Positions 8,426 through 15,918 of a stretch of 64,000 nucleotides of DNA are shown one piece after another. The notes beneath the pieces were generated by a model. That model saw only the letters and a program-made list of their open reading frames with translations, was not told where the DNA came from and did not search any database. The position numbers and the translations under genes were made by a program. Every line of letters begins with the position of its first letter. Position 1 is the stretch's first letter. Source of the stretch: Catenuloplanes niger (GTDB taxonomy: Bacteria > Actinomycetota > Actinomycetes > Mycobacteriales > Micromonosporaceae). Location: NCBI RefSeq assembly GCF_031458255.1, contig NZ_JAVDYC010000001.1, positions 5,403,001 to 5,467,000 of the forward strand, given 5' to 3'.

Positions 8426-9283
8426 TCAGCCCGCCGTGTCCCGCTCACCCGGCGCCCCGGGCGCGGTGAGGCGGGCGAGACGGTCGGCGTCGTCGGTGCC
8501 CGGGGCCGGTGAGTACACGATCATCCGCAGGTCGCAGCCGGGGGCCTGGAAGATGTCGCCGTCCAGCACGAGCGGGCCGGCGACGGGATGGTCGACGTGT
8601 TTGCGCAGGCCCCGGTAGCGGGCGGGTCGGGCCGCGGTCCAGCGTTCGGCGAACTCGGGGCTGACCTCGTGCAGGGCGGTGACCAGATCGGCCAGTTCGG
8701 CGTCGTCGGGATGTTCGAGGTAGGCCACCCGCAGGTCGCCGACGATGGCGTCGCGGAACATGTCGTCCTCGCGCGGGTCGATCCACACGTCCGGGTCGGG
8801 CTGCGTCATCTCGAACCAGACGACGTTCCGGGCCCGGCCGTGGAGCGCGCCGGAGTCGCCGAGCAGCGCGGTCCAGGCGGGGTTCCAGCGCAGCAGCCAC
8901 CAGTCGGCCGAGTACACCGCGACCGGCCACTGCCGCAGCCGGGTGACCATCCGCTCGATGCTGTCCGGCACCACCCGGGTCACCGACCCGGTCGCGGGGG
9001 CCAGCCCGGCCGCGCGGTGCAGGAGCGCGGACTCCTCGGCGCCGAGGCGCAGTGCCCGGGACAGCGCGGCGACCACCGGCGCGGACGGGCGGGCGGCGCG
9101 CCCCTGCTCGAGCTGCACGAGGTAGTCGACCGAGACACCGGCGAGCAGCGCCAGCTCCTCGCGGCGCAGCCCGGGGGCGCGCCGGGTGGTGGCGACCGTC
9201 CCCGGCGGCTGGAAGTCGCAGCGGTCCCGCAGCCCGCGTAGCAGCGTTCCGAAGCTCGGCGCGCGCACCTGCCCGGTCACCAT
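8426..9283 (-). CDS. XRE family regulator with MmyB-like ligand domain
   Basis: A 285-residue regulator. Residues about 15-90 form a helix-turn-helix (LRREELALLAGVSVDYLVQL). The remainder matches the MmyB-like ligand-binding domain common in actinomycetes, with tracts such as WNPAWTALLGD, NVVWFEM and KHVDHPVAGPLVLD. ATG 9283 is the natural start. It is divergent from an SDR gene starting 114 bp away, a frequent pairing in which the regulator represses the dehydrogenase. The ligand is unknown. Confidence 0.9.
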   Translation of the reverse strand: MVTGQVRAPSFGTLLRGLRDRCDFQPPGTVATTRRAPGLRREELALLAGVSVDYLVQLEQGRAARPSAPVVAALSRALRLGAEESALLHRAAGLAPATGSVTRVVPDSIERMVTRLRQWPVAVYSADWWLLRWNPAWTALLGDSGALHGRARNVVWFEMTQPDPDVWIDPREDDMFRDAIVGDLRVAYLEHPDDAELADLVTALHEVSPEFAERWTAARPARYRGLRKHVDHPVAGPLVLDGDIFQAPGCDLRMIVYSPAPGTDDADRLARLTAPGAPGERDTAG

Positions 9284-9397
9284 GAGGGGATCGTATCCGG
9301 CCGTGGATGCGCCGGCCCGCCGCCGTGGGTGGTACCGGCAGTCCCACCGACACACGTCGCCTTCCGCGTTCCCGCTCCCGGCCGCAGGGTGGACGGC

Positions 9398-10096
9398 ATG
9401 GAAACGATCACTGTCATCACCGGCGGCAACAAGGGCATCGGGCGGGAGACGGCGCGGCGGCTCGCGGCGGCCGGGCACACCGTGCTGATCGGCGCCCGGG
9501 ACCCGGAGCGGGGCCGGGCGGCCGCCGCGGAGCTGGGCGTGGGGCTGCTGCGGCTGGACGTCACCGACCAGCGCAGCGTCGACGACGCGGCGGCCCGGGT
9601 GCGCGCCGAGTACGGGCGCTGCGACGTCCTGATCAACAACGCCGGCGCCAACACCGTGGTCGCACCGCTGGAGCACACCGCCGCCGAGGACGCCGCCGCG
9701 CTGCTGGACGTCAACCTGTGGGGCGCGCTGCGGGTGACCAACGCGTTCGTCCCGCTGCTGCGGGCCTCCCGGCATCCCCGGGTCGTCAACGTCTCCTCGT
9801 CGGTGGGCTCGTTCGCGGAGACCGTCGCGCACGACATGTTCGACTGGCAGATCGTGCCGCCGGTCTACGCCGTCTCCAAGACCGCGCTGACCATGCTCAC
9901 CCTCAAGTACTCCCGCGCGCTGCCCGGCATGCTCGTCAACGCCGCGGACCCCGGATACACCGAGACGGACCTGAACGGTCACCGGGGCACCCAGACGGTC
10001 ACCGAGGGCAGCGACGCGATCGTGCGGCTGGCCACGCTCAGCGCCGACGGGCCCACCGGGATCCTCGTCAACCGTGACGGGGTCGTGCCCTGGTGA
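9398..10096 (+). CDS. Short-chain dehydrogenase/reductase (SDR)
   Basis: A 232-residue classical SDR. The NAD(P)-binding motif TGGNKGIG is at 8-15, NNAG at 80-83, catalytic serine in NVSSS around 131-135, and the YxxxK pair is Y157 and K161. The GARDPERG tract after beta-2 suggests NADP preference, which is an inference. ATG 9398 follows AGGGTGGA. The divergent XRE/MmyB gene probably regulates it. The substrate is unknown. Its length is at the short end of the classical family (about 250) but no motif is missing. Confidence 0.9.
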   Translation: METITVITGGNKGIGRETARRLAAAGHTVLIGARDPERGRAAAAELGVGLLRLDVTDQRSVDDAAARVRAEYGRCDVLINNAGANTVVAPLEHTAAEDAAALLDVNLWGALRVTNAFVPLLRASRHPRVVNVSSSVGSFAETVAHDMFDWQIVPPVYAVSKTALTMLTLKYSRALPGMLVNAADPGYTETDLNGHRGTQTVTEGSDAIVRLATLSADGPTGILVNRDGVVPW

Positions 10097-10099
10097 GCG

Positions 10100-11872
10100 T
10101 CAGATCTCTTCCGCGCTCCACTCCAGCAGCAGCGACGTGATGGAGGACGCGGCCTGCGGCTTGCCGAAGTAGTAGCCCTGGACGTGGTCGCAGCCGATGG
10201 ACTCGAGGTACTCCGCCTGTTGCAGCGTCTCGACGCCCTCGGCCAGTGCGGAGAGCCGCAGGTCGTGGGCGAGCTTGACCAGCGACGGGAGCAGCGACTT
10301 GGTCGACGACGGCTTCCAGTCGCGGACGAACTGCATGTCGATCTTGAGCTGGTTGACCGGCAGGTTCTGCAGGTAGCCGAGGTTGGAGTAGCCGGAGCCG
10401 AAGTCGTCCAGGGCGAGGCGGACGCCGAGGCCGGCGATGTCGTCCAGGGTGCGGCGGAGCTGCGGGTCGTCCGGGATCGAGGCGCTCTCGGTGATCTCCA
10501 GCTGGAGCAGCTCGGGGGCCAGGCCGACCTCCTGGAGCAGGTTGTCGACGGTGCGGAGCAGGCCGGCGCCGTCGCGGAGTTGCGGTACGGCGACGTTGAC
10601 GCTGACGTACGGCGGGCTGTCGGTCAGCTTCGCCCACTCGCGGGCCTGGCGGCAGGCCTTGTCGAGGAGGCGGCCACCGAGCCGGACGATCTGGCCGGAC
10701 TCCTCCGCGAGGTCGATGAAGCGACCGGGACTGAGCCGGCCGAGGCGCGGGTGATGCCAGCGGACCAGCGCCTCGACGCCGATGACGGCGCGGTCCTCGA
10801 GACGGACGAGCGGCTGGTACTCCAGAAAGAACTCGTCGCGGTCGATGCCGCCGGCCAGGTCGGCGGTGAGCGCGTGCTTGGCTATCTCGCGGTCGCTGCG
10901 GGCCTGGTCGAACAGCTGCCAGCGGTTCGTGCCCTCGGCCTTGGCCCACTGCAGCGTCATGCCGGCGGCGCGCATCACGTCGTTCGCGTCCATCCCGGCG
11001 ACCGGGCGGTCGACCACCCCGATGCTGGCGGACATCGGCAGCAGGTGCCGGTCGGTGTGGACCGGTGTGGAGAGCGTCGCGATGATCTGGTCGGCCACAC
11101 CGGCCAGGTGCGGCGTGCCGGCCGGGTCCTCGATCAGCATGACGAACTGGTCGCCGGCGAACCGGGCCAGCGGGTGGCCGAGCGAGCGGGCCAGCGTGCG
11201 CAGCCGGTCGGCGGTGACGGTGAGCGCCTTGTCGCCGAGGACGTGGCCGAACCGGTCCGTGATCGCCTGCAGGCTGGTGATGCCGATGAAGCAGATCGCG
11301 ACGTGCCGGGCGCCGCCGGCCTCGATCAGGTCGGCGAGCTGCTTCTCGAAGAAGATCCGGTTGGGCAGGCCGGTGAGCTGGTCGTGCACGGCCGCGTGCC
11401 GGAACGCCTCCTGGCTCTCCCGGAGCGCGTGCTCGGTCTGCAGCTGGGCGAGCACGGTGGCCTGCCGGATGCTCTCCTGCTCGTCCAGCGTGCGTTCGCG
11501 CAGGCCCCGGGTGTAACCGACGGAGAGCGCGCTGAGCACGCGCATCACCCGGCGGCCGGACGAGTCGAGCGAGGTGCCGGCCAGCGGTGGCAGGCGGTCG
11601 GCGAGCACGTTGATGGTGTGGCCGAGCGTCTCCGGCGACGCGAAGTGCGCCTCGACCAGCTCGACGCCGATCTGGGTGGCCGGGCTCGGATCGAACGGCT
11701 GGCTGGTCAGCACGCGCAGCAGCCGGGTGGTGAAGCCGGCCAGCCGCAGCTCGATGTCGACGTGGGCCATCGGCACGTAGCTGGCGCCGGCGACCGCCCG
11801 CGCCCAGGCGCGTGCCACCCGGGTGATGTGCGAGCCGTCCGTGAAGCCCCGTGGGGCCGGTTCGACGATCAC
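10100..11872 (-). CDS. EAL/GGDEF cyclic-di-GMP signalling protein
   Basis: A 590-residue cytoplasmic protein with an unassigned N-terminal helical region (1-155), a GGDEF domain (about 160-320) and an EAL domain (about 335-585). The GGDEF signature has decayed to AGDQF at 239-243, so diguanylate cyclase activity is doubtful. The EAL domain keeps E367-A-L, E459, D489-D490-F-G, K510 and the AEGVE motif (544-548), so it should hydrolyse c-di-GMP. GTG 11872 overlaps the upstream methyltransferase stop as GTGA, implying translational coupling. Longer in-frame extensions lie inside that methyltransferase gene. Confidence 0.9.
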   Translation of the reverse strand: MIVEPAPRGFTDGSHITRVARAWARAVAGASYVPMAHVDIELRLAGFTTRLLRVLTSQPFDPSPATQIGVELVEAHFASPETLGHTINVLADRLPPLAGTSLDSSGRRVMRVLSALSVGYTRGLRERTLDEQESIRQATVLAQLQTEHALRESQEAFRHAAVHDQLTGLPNRIFFEKQLADLIEAGGARHVAICFIGITSLQAITDRFGHVLGDKALTVTADRLRTLARSLGHPLARFAGDQFVMLIEDPAGTPHLAGVADQIIATLSTPVHTDRHLLPMSASIGVVDRPVAGMDANDVMRAAGMTLQWAKAEGTNRWQLFDQARSDREIAKHALTADLAGGIDRDEFFLEYQPLVRLEDRAVIGVEALVRWHHPRLGRLSPGRFIDLAEESGQIVRLGGRLLDKACRQAREWAKLTDSPPYVSVNVAVPQLRDGAGLLRTVDNLLQEVGLAPELLQLEITESASIPDDPQLRRTLDDIAGLGVRLALDDFGSGYSNLGYLQNLPVNQLKIDMQFVRDWKPSSTKSLLPSLVKLAHDLRLSALAEGVETLQQAEYLESIGCDHVQGYYFGKPQAASSITSLLLEWSAEEI

Positions 11873-12678
11873 GGTTTGCGCCCCACCCCGGCGACCACCG
11901 CGGACTTCGCCGCCTTGATGCCGTCGATCTTGCTGGGCTGGTCGGGGCGCCACTGGGTGACCCAGACCAGGCCGGGGTCGACCAGCTCGAAGTCGCCGAA
12001 GAACGGGGCCACGTCGGCCCGGGTGCGGGACGCGGGCGGCGTGGTGGTGCGACTGTAGAGGTTCTTCACCATCTCCTTGTCGTGCCGCCAGCCGTCGACC
12101 ACGCCGTGCGAGAGCGCGAGGTAGCTGCCGGACGGGAGCGCGCCGCGCAACTGGGCCATGATGCCGGCCGGGTCGTCCTCGTCGCGCACGAACTGCAGCA
12201 GCGCGATGACCAGCAGCGCGACCGGCTCCGTGAAGTCGATCAGGTTGCGGACCGTCTCGTGGTGCAGGATGTCGCCCGGTTTGCGCACGTCGCCCTGGAT
12301 CGCGGCGACGCCCTCCTGCCCGCGGATCAGCACGGAGCTGTGCGCCACCGCGACCGGGTCGAGATCGACGTAGACCACTCGGGCGTCCGGCACGACCTCC
12401 CGCGCGACCTCGTGCACGTTGCCGAGCGTCGGAATGCCCGAGCCGATGTCAAGGAACTGTCTGATCCCCGACTCGGCCAGCATCTGCACGGCGCGCCGGA
12501 GGAACGCGCGGTTCGCCTGGGCGATCAGCGGAATGTCCGGTGCGGTGGCGAGCAGTTGCTGAGCCATCGCTCGGTCCGCCGCAAAGTTGTGTGAACCACC
12601 CAGAAAGTAGTCGTACAGCCGCGCTGCACTCGGTCGCTCGACGTCGATGCCCGGCGGGGCCCACTCCGGTCGGTCCAT
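11869..12678 (-). CDS. DUF574-type SAM-dependent methyltransferase
   Basis: A 269-residue protein matching the actinomycete S-adenosyl methyltransferase family PF04672 (DUF574). Diagnostic tracts are the N-terminal PSAARLYDYFLGGSHNFAAD, the SAM-binding FLDIGSGIPT, VVYVDLDPVAV and GDVRKP. The family is numerous in actinomycetes and its substrates are largely unknown. Its stop codon overlaps the start of the EAL/GGDEF gene (GTGA), so both are probably made from one message. Whether methylation and c-di-GMP turnover are functionally linked is speculation. Confidence 0.88.
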   Translation of the reverse strand: MDRPEWAPPGIDVERPSAARLYDYFLGGSHNFAADRAMAQQLLATAPDIPLIAQANRAFLRRAVQMLAESGIRQFLDIGSGIPTLGNVHEVAREVVPDARVVYVDLDPVAVAHSSVLIRGQEGVAAIQGDVRKPGDILHHETVRNLIDFTEPVALLVIALLQFVRDEDDPAGIMAQLRGALPSGSYLALSHGVVDGWRHDKEMVKNLYSRTTTPPASRTRADVAPFFGDFELVDPGLVWVTQWRPDQPSKIDGIKAAKSAVVAGVGRKP

Positions 12679-12722
12679 CCCAGCATTATTTCCCGAACCA
12701 ATTGATCAGCTCCAACCAAAGA

Positions 12723-13358
12723 TCAAGATCTTTTCGCCGGTACGGATCCCCCGCCGTTTCCGGGATGGAGAGTGGAATTCCCACGTCCGATAACCGCGCT
12801 CGCGAATTCCGCCACCGTGTCCACCAGCGAGGTGAACGGTTCACCGTCGCGGGTGTACGGGTCCGCGACGTGCAGCAGCAACTCGTTGATGCCGCCGACC
12901 AGCGCGATCGCCAGTGCCGGGGTGAGCGGCGGCAGTGCCGGGTCGGACTCCACCAGTTCCACGAAGAGCGCGGCGAAGCGGTCCTGCGTCTCGCTGCGCA
13001 TGCGGAACGCGCGCGGCCCCGCGGCCTGCACCTCGACCAGTACCGTCCGGCTGGCCGGGCCCACCGCGTCCAGCGCCTCCAGGTATGCCGTGACCAGCGC
13101 GTGCACCCGCTCGCGCCACCCGTCGCCGGTCTGCCGCCCGGCCTCGCGCAGCATGCGCTCCAGCCGGTCCGCGCTCGCCCGGTAGGTGGCCAGCAGGCAC
13201 GCCTCCTTGTCCGGGAAATGCTCGTAGAACGTGCGCTTGGAGACGCGCGCCGCCGCGACGATGTCCGCGATCGTGGTGGCCGCGTAGCCGCGCTCCGCGA
13301 CCGCCGCCGTGAAGCCCTGCATAACCCGGATCCGGGCGTCGTCGGCCGCCGTCGTCAT
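12723..13358 (-). CDS. TetR family transcriptional regulator
   Basis: A 211-residue TetR-type repressor. The N-terminal helix-turn-helix reads TTIADIVAAARVSKRTFYEHF (about residues 28-48), followed by an all-helical ligand domain. ATG 13358 is preceded by GAGGAAGAGC. It is divergent from an esterase gene that starts 237 bp away. That region holds a small dyad, CATTC-6-GAATG at 13447-13462, which could be an operator, though this is weak. Ligand unknown; control of the esterase is a reasonable inference. Confidence 0.88.
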   Translation of the reverse strand: MTTAADDARIRVMQGFTAAVAERGYAATTIADIVAAARVSKRTFYEHFPDKEACLLATYRASADRLERMLREAGRQTGDGWRERVHALVTAYLEALDAVGPASRTVLVEVQAAGPRAFRMRSETQDRFAALFVELVESDPALPPLTPALAIALVGGINELLLHVADPYTRDGEPFTSLVDTVAEFASAVIGRGNSTLHPGNGGGSVPAKRS

Positions 13359-13595
13359 GCTCTTCCTCTCCTCGGTGCCCGAAGCTACCGTCAATGGGTC
13401 CGGGGGTCGTGGATCGCCGGACCGGCGGACGCTCGAACGGGGACACCATTCACTGTGGAATGACGGGATTCCCATGTTGCGCAACGCGATCAGGCCGGGT
13501 TCTCCGGACCTCGCGTGTGCCCCCGTGTGTTCATCCTATGTGGACGCTTCGCGGCCCGTGCAGGTGTCCGACCTGCATCGAGAGGGGTCACCGCG

Positions 13596-14573
13596 TTGAT
13601 CGGCCGGGTGGAGGCGTTCGTGCTGCGGCGGCTGCTGGCGCTGCCGGCGCCGGTGCAGCGGTTCATCGGTGGTACGCCGGAGTCCGGCGACCCGATCGAC
13701 CCGACGATCGCGATGCTGCTGCGGGTCCAGCGCTGGCGCGGGCAGGCCGGGCTCTCCGCCGGCACGCCGGAACGCACCCGCCGGCGGATCCGGCGGACCG
13801 CCGCGCTGATGGGCGGCCGGCCCACCCCGGTCGGCGCGGTGCACGACGTGACCGTGGCCGGGCGGCTGCGCGGCCGGCACTACGTACCGGCTGACGGGTC
13901 TGATCTGCTCGTGGTCTTCTTCCACGGCGGTGGGTTCGTGGCCGGCGACCTGGACACGCACGACGAGACGTGTCGGCTGCTGTGCGTGTCCGCCCGCGCG
14001 CGGGTGCTGTCGGTGGCGTACCGGCTGGCGCCGGAGGCGCCGTTCCCGGCCGCGGTGGAGGACGCATGCGCGGCCGTGAACTGGGCGTTCACCCGCGCGC
14101 CGGCGGTGGCGGTGTGCGGCGACAGCGCGGGCGCGAACCTCGCGGCCGTGGCCTGCCGGACACTGCGCGGCGGCGAGCGGACGCCGGTGGCGCAGGCGCT
14201 GCTCTACCCGCTGGCCGACCACGTCGGCGAGTGGCCGTCGCGGTCACGGTTCCGGTCCGGCCCGGTGCTCACCGCGCGCGACCTCGACTTCTTCCGCCGC
14301 CACTACCTGCCCGGACCGGTGACGGCCGACCCCCGGCACTCGCCGCTGCGCGCCCCGGATCTCACCGGCCTGCCGCCGGCGATCGTGGTCACCGCCGCGC
14401 TGGACCCGCTGCGCGACGAGGGCGAGGCCTACGCGGCGGCGCTGCGGGCCGCCGGCGTGCCGGTACGGGCGTGGCGGGTGCCCGGCATGGTGCACGCGTT
14501 CGCCAACCTGACGTCGGTCAGCGAGGCGGCCCGGCGGGCCGTGGTCGAGGTGGGGACCCTGCTACGGACGTGA
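13596..14573 (+). CDS. Alpha/beta hydrolase fold-3 (HSL-type) esterase
   Basis: A 325-residue hydrolase of the hormone-sensitive-lipase/acetyl esterase group. The oxyanion motif HGGG is at 110-113 (FFHGGGFVAGD), the nucleophile S177 is in GDSAG, the acid lies in ALDPLRDEG near 270 and the histidine in PGMVHAF near 300. I propose TTG 13596 because GAGAGGGG ends about 8 bp upstream and the family N-terminus starts there. An in-frame GTG at 13515 would add 27 arginine-rich residues. Its 3' end overlaps the convergent Hsp70-like gene by 12 bp. Substrate unknown, probably a short acyl ester. Confidence 0.86.
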   Translation: MIGRVEAFVLRRLLALPAPVQRFIGGTPESGDPIDPTIAMLLRVQRWRGQAGLSAGTPERTRRRIRRTAALMGGRPTPVGAVHDVTVAGRLRGRHYVPADGSDLLVVFFHGGGFVAGDLDTHDETCRLLCVSARARVLSVAYRLAPEAPFPAAVEDACAAVNWAFTRAPAVAVCGDSAGANLAAVACRTLRGGERTPVAQALLYPLADHVGEWPSRSRFRSGPVLTARDLDFFRRHYLPGPVTADPRHSPLRAPDLTGLPPAIVVTAALDPLRDEGEAYAAALRAAGVPVRAWRVPGMVHAFANLTSVSEAARRAVVEVGTLLRT

Positions 14574-15914
14574 CAGGGCCAGCCACTGCTGACTGGCGAC
14601 CGCGTCACCGGCCGGGACCAGCAGCCGCTCCACCGTGCCCGGCACCGACGAGGTGAGGTCCCAGACCGCGCCGGACGGCAGCCGGACCCGGGCCAGCGGC
14701 CAGCCCACCGGGTACGTGTCGCCGGGGGCGACGAACCAGCGCAGCAGCTGGCCGCCACCGCCGGGCAGCGTGAAGGACAGCGGCACGGTGCGGGACGAGT
14801 CCGCGCTGGACGTGATGACGCGCGGGCCGCTGCGGGTCAGCCAGCGCGCCGCGCCCTGCACCGTGGCCAGCTCCGGCTCGTCCACCCGGCGCAGCGGGCG
14901 GTTGAACGCCTTGGTCAGCGCCTCCGCCGCGGCCGGCATGCGGGAGCCGCCGCCCACCAGCAGGATCGCGCTGATCGTGTCCGGGTGGACCTTGTGCCGG
15001 GCCAGCAGGTCGGCGCAGCACCGCACCGTGCGCTCCAGCACCGCCTCGGCCAGCAGCGCCAGCTGGGACCGGTCCAGCTCGTACGCCGGGGTGGTCGGCA
15101 TCAGGTAGTCCTCGACGCTCTCCACGTCGCTGAGCTGGTGCTTGATGCGCTGGGCGAAGTCGGCCAGCGCCATGCTCAGGCGCAGCGCGGCGGGCGTGCC
15201 GGGCGCGGTGACCACGGACGCGATCAGCGGCGCCAGCCACTCCTCGCCGTCGTTCTGGATCCGGTTGGCCAGCAGCGCGTCGATGTTGCGGCCGCCGCAG
15301 TCGTCGATCGCGTCGTGGCCGAGCACCTCCGGGCCCTCCGCGCCGACCCGCATCAGCGCGGTGTCGAACGTGCCGCCGCCCAGGTCGTAGATCAGGATCA
15401 GCTCGCCGGGCAGGAACGTCGGGCCGGGGATCGGCGCGTACGCGGCCGCGACCGGCTCCGGCAGCAGCTCCACGGTGCTGAACCCGGCCGCCTCGGCCGC
15501 GGCGATCATCTGCGGGCGGCGGATGTCGTCCGGCCCGTAGCTGGCCGGCACCGTGACCAGCGCGCGGGTGATCTGGCCGCCGTGCATGCGCTCGGCCTCC
15601 ATCCGCAGCGCGGTCAGCACGGACGCGGCCTGCTCGATCGGCCGGAACGTGCGGTCGCCCTGCGGCATCGGCCGGTCGCCCTTGAGGCCGCGCTTGAACT
15701 CCACGGCGTACGAGTTGGGGTCGGCCCGCTTGCGGCGCTCGGCCAGCGTGCCGACCAGCATGCGCTCGCCGTCCCAGTAGACCGCGGACGGCCACGCGTA
15801 CCCGCCGCTGACCGGCTCCGGGAGCAGACGGATCTGCTCACCGTCGATCAGCGCCGCGGAGGAGGTCGTGGTGCCGAAGTCGATGGCCAGCACCGGGCCC
15901 ATGTCCGGGTTCAC
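14562..15914 (-). CDS. Hsp70-like ATPase with C-terminal barrel-sandwich-like domain
   Basis: A 450-residue protein. Residues 1 to about 360 form an actin/Hsp70 ATPase with phosphate 1 motif AIDFGTTTSS, VTVPASYGPDDIRR, phosphate 2 motif YDLGGGTFD and adenosine motif LVGGGSRMP. The usual peptide-binding domain is absent. Instead the last 70 residues read LLRWFVAPGDTYPVGWPLAR, then SSVPGTVERLLVPAGDAV, which resembles a biotinyl/lipoyl-type barrel-sandwich fold with no lysine at the hairpin. GTG 15914 lies 4 bp after the stop of the upstream paralogue, so the two form one operon. Role unknown; a non-canonical chaperone or a signalling ATPase is possible. Confidence 0.82.
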   Translation of the reverse strand: MNPDMGPVLAIDFGTTTSSAALIDGEQIRLLPEPVSGGYAWPSAVYWDGERMLVGTLAERRKRADPNSYAVEFKRGLKGDRPMPQGDRTFRPIEQAASVLTALRMEAERMHGGQITRALVTVPASYGPDDIRRPQMIAAAEAAGFSTVELLPEPVAAAYAPIPGPTFLPGELILIYDLGGGTFDTALMRVGAEGPEVLGHDAIDDCGGRNIDALLANRIQNDGEEWLAPLIASVVTAPGTPAALRLSMALADFAQRIKHQLSDVESVEDYLMPTTPAYELDRSQLALLAEAVLERTVRCCADLLARHKVHPDTISAILLVGGGSRMPAAAEALTKAFNRPLRRVDEPELATVQGAARWLTRSGPRVITSSADSSRTVPLSFTLPGGGGQLLRWFVAPGDTYPVGWPLARVRLPSGAVWDLTSSVPGTVERLLVPAGDAVASQQWLALSRP

Positions 15915-15918
15915 CCGC

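Noticed and set aside
10184-12058. 624-residue plus-strand frame opposite the EAL and methyltransferase genes
   Set aside because: It is a GC-rich antisense shadow with no domain pattern, while the minus strand has complete motifs.
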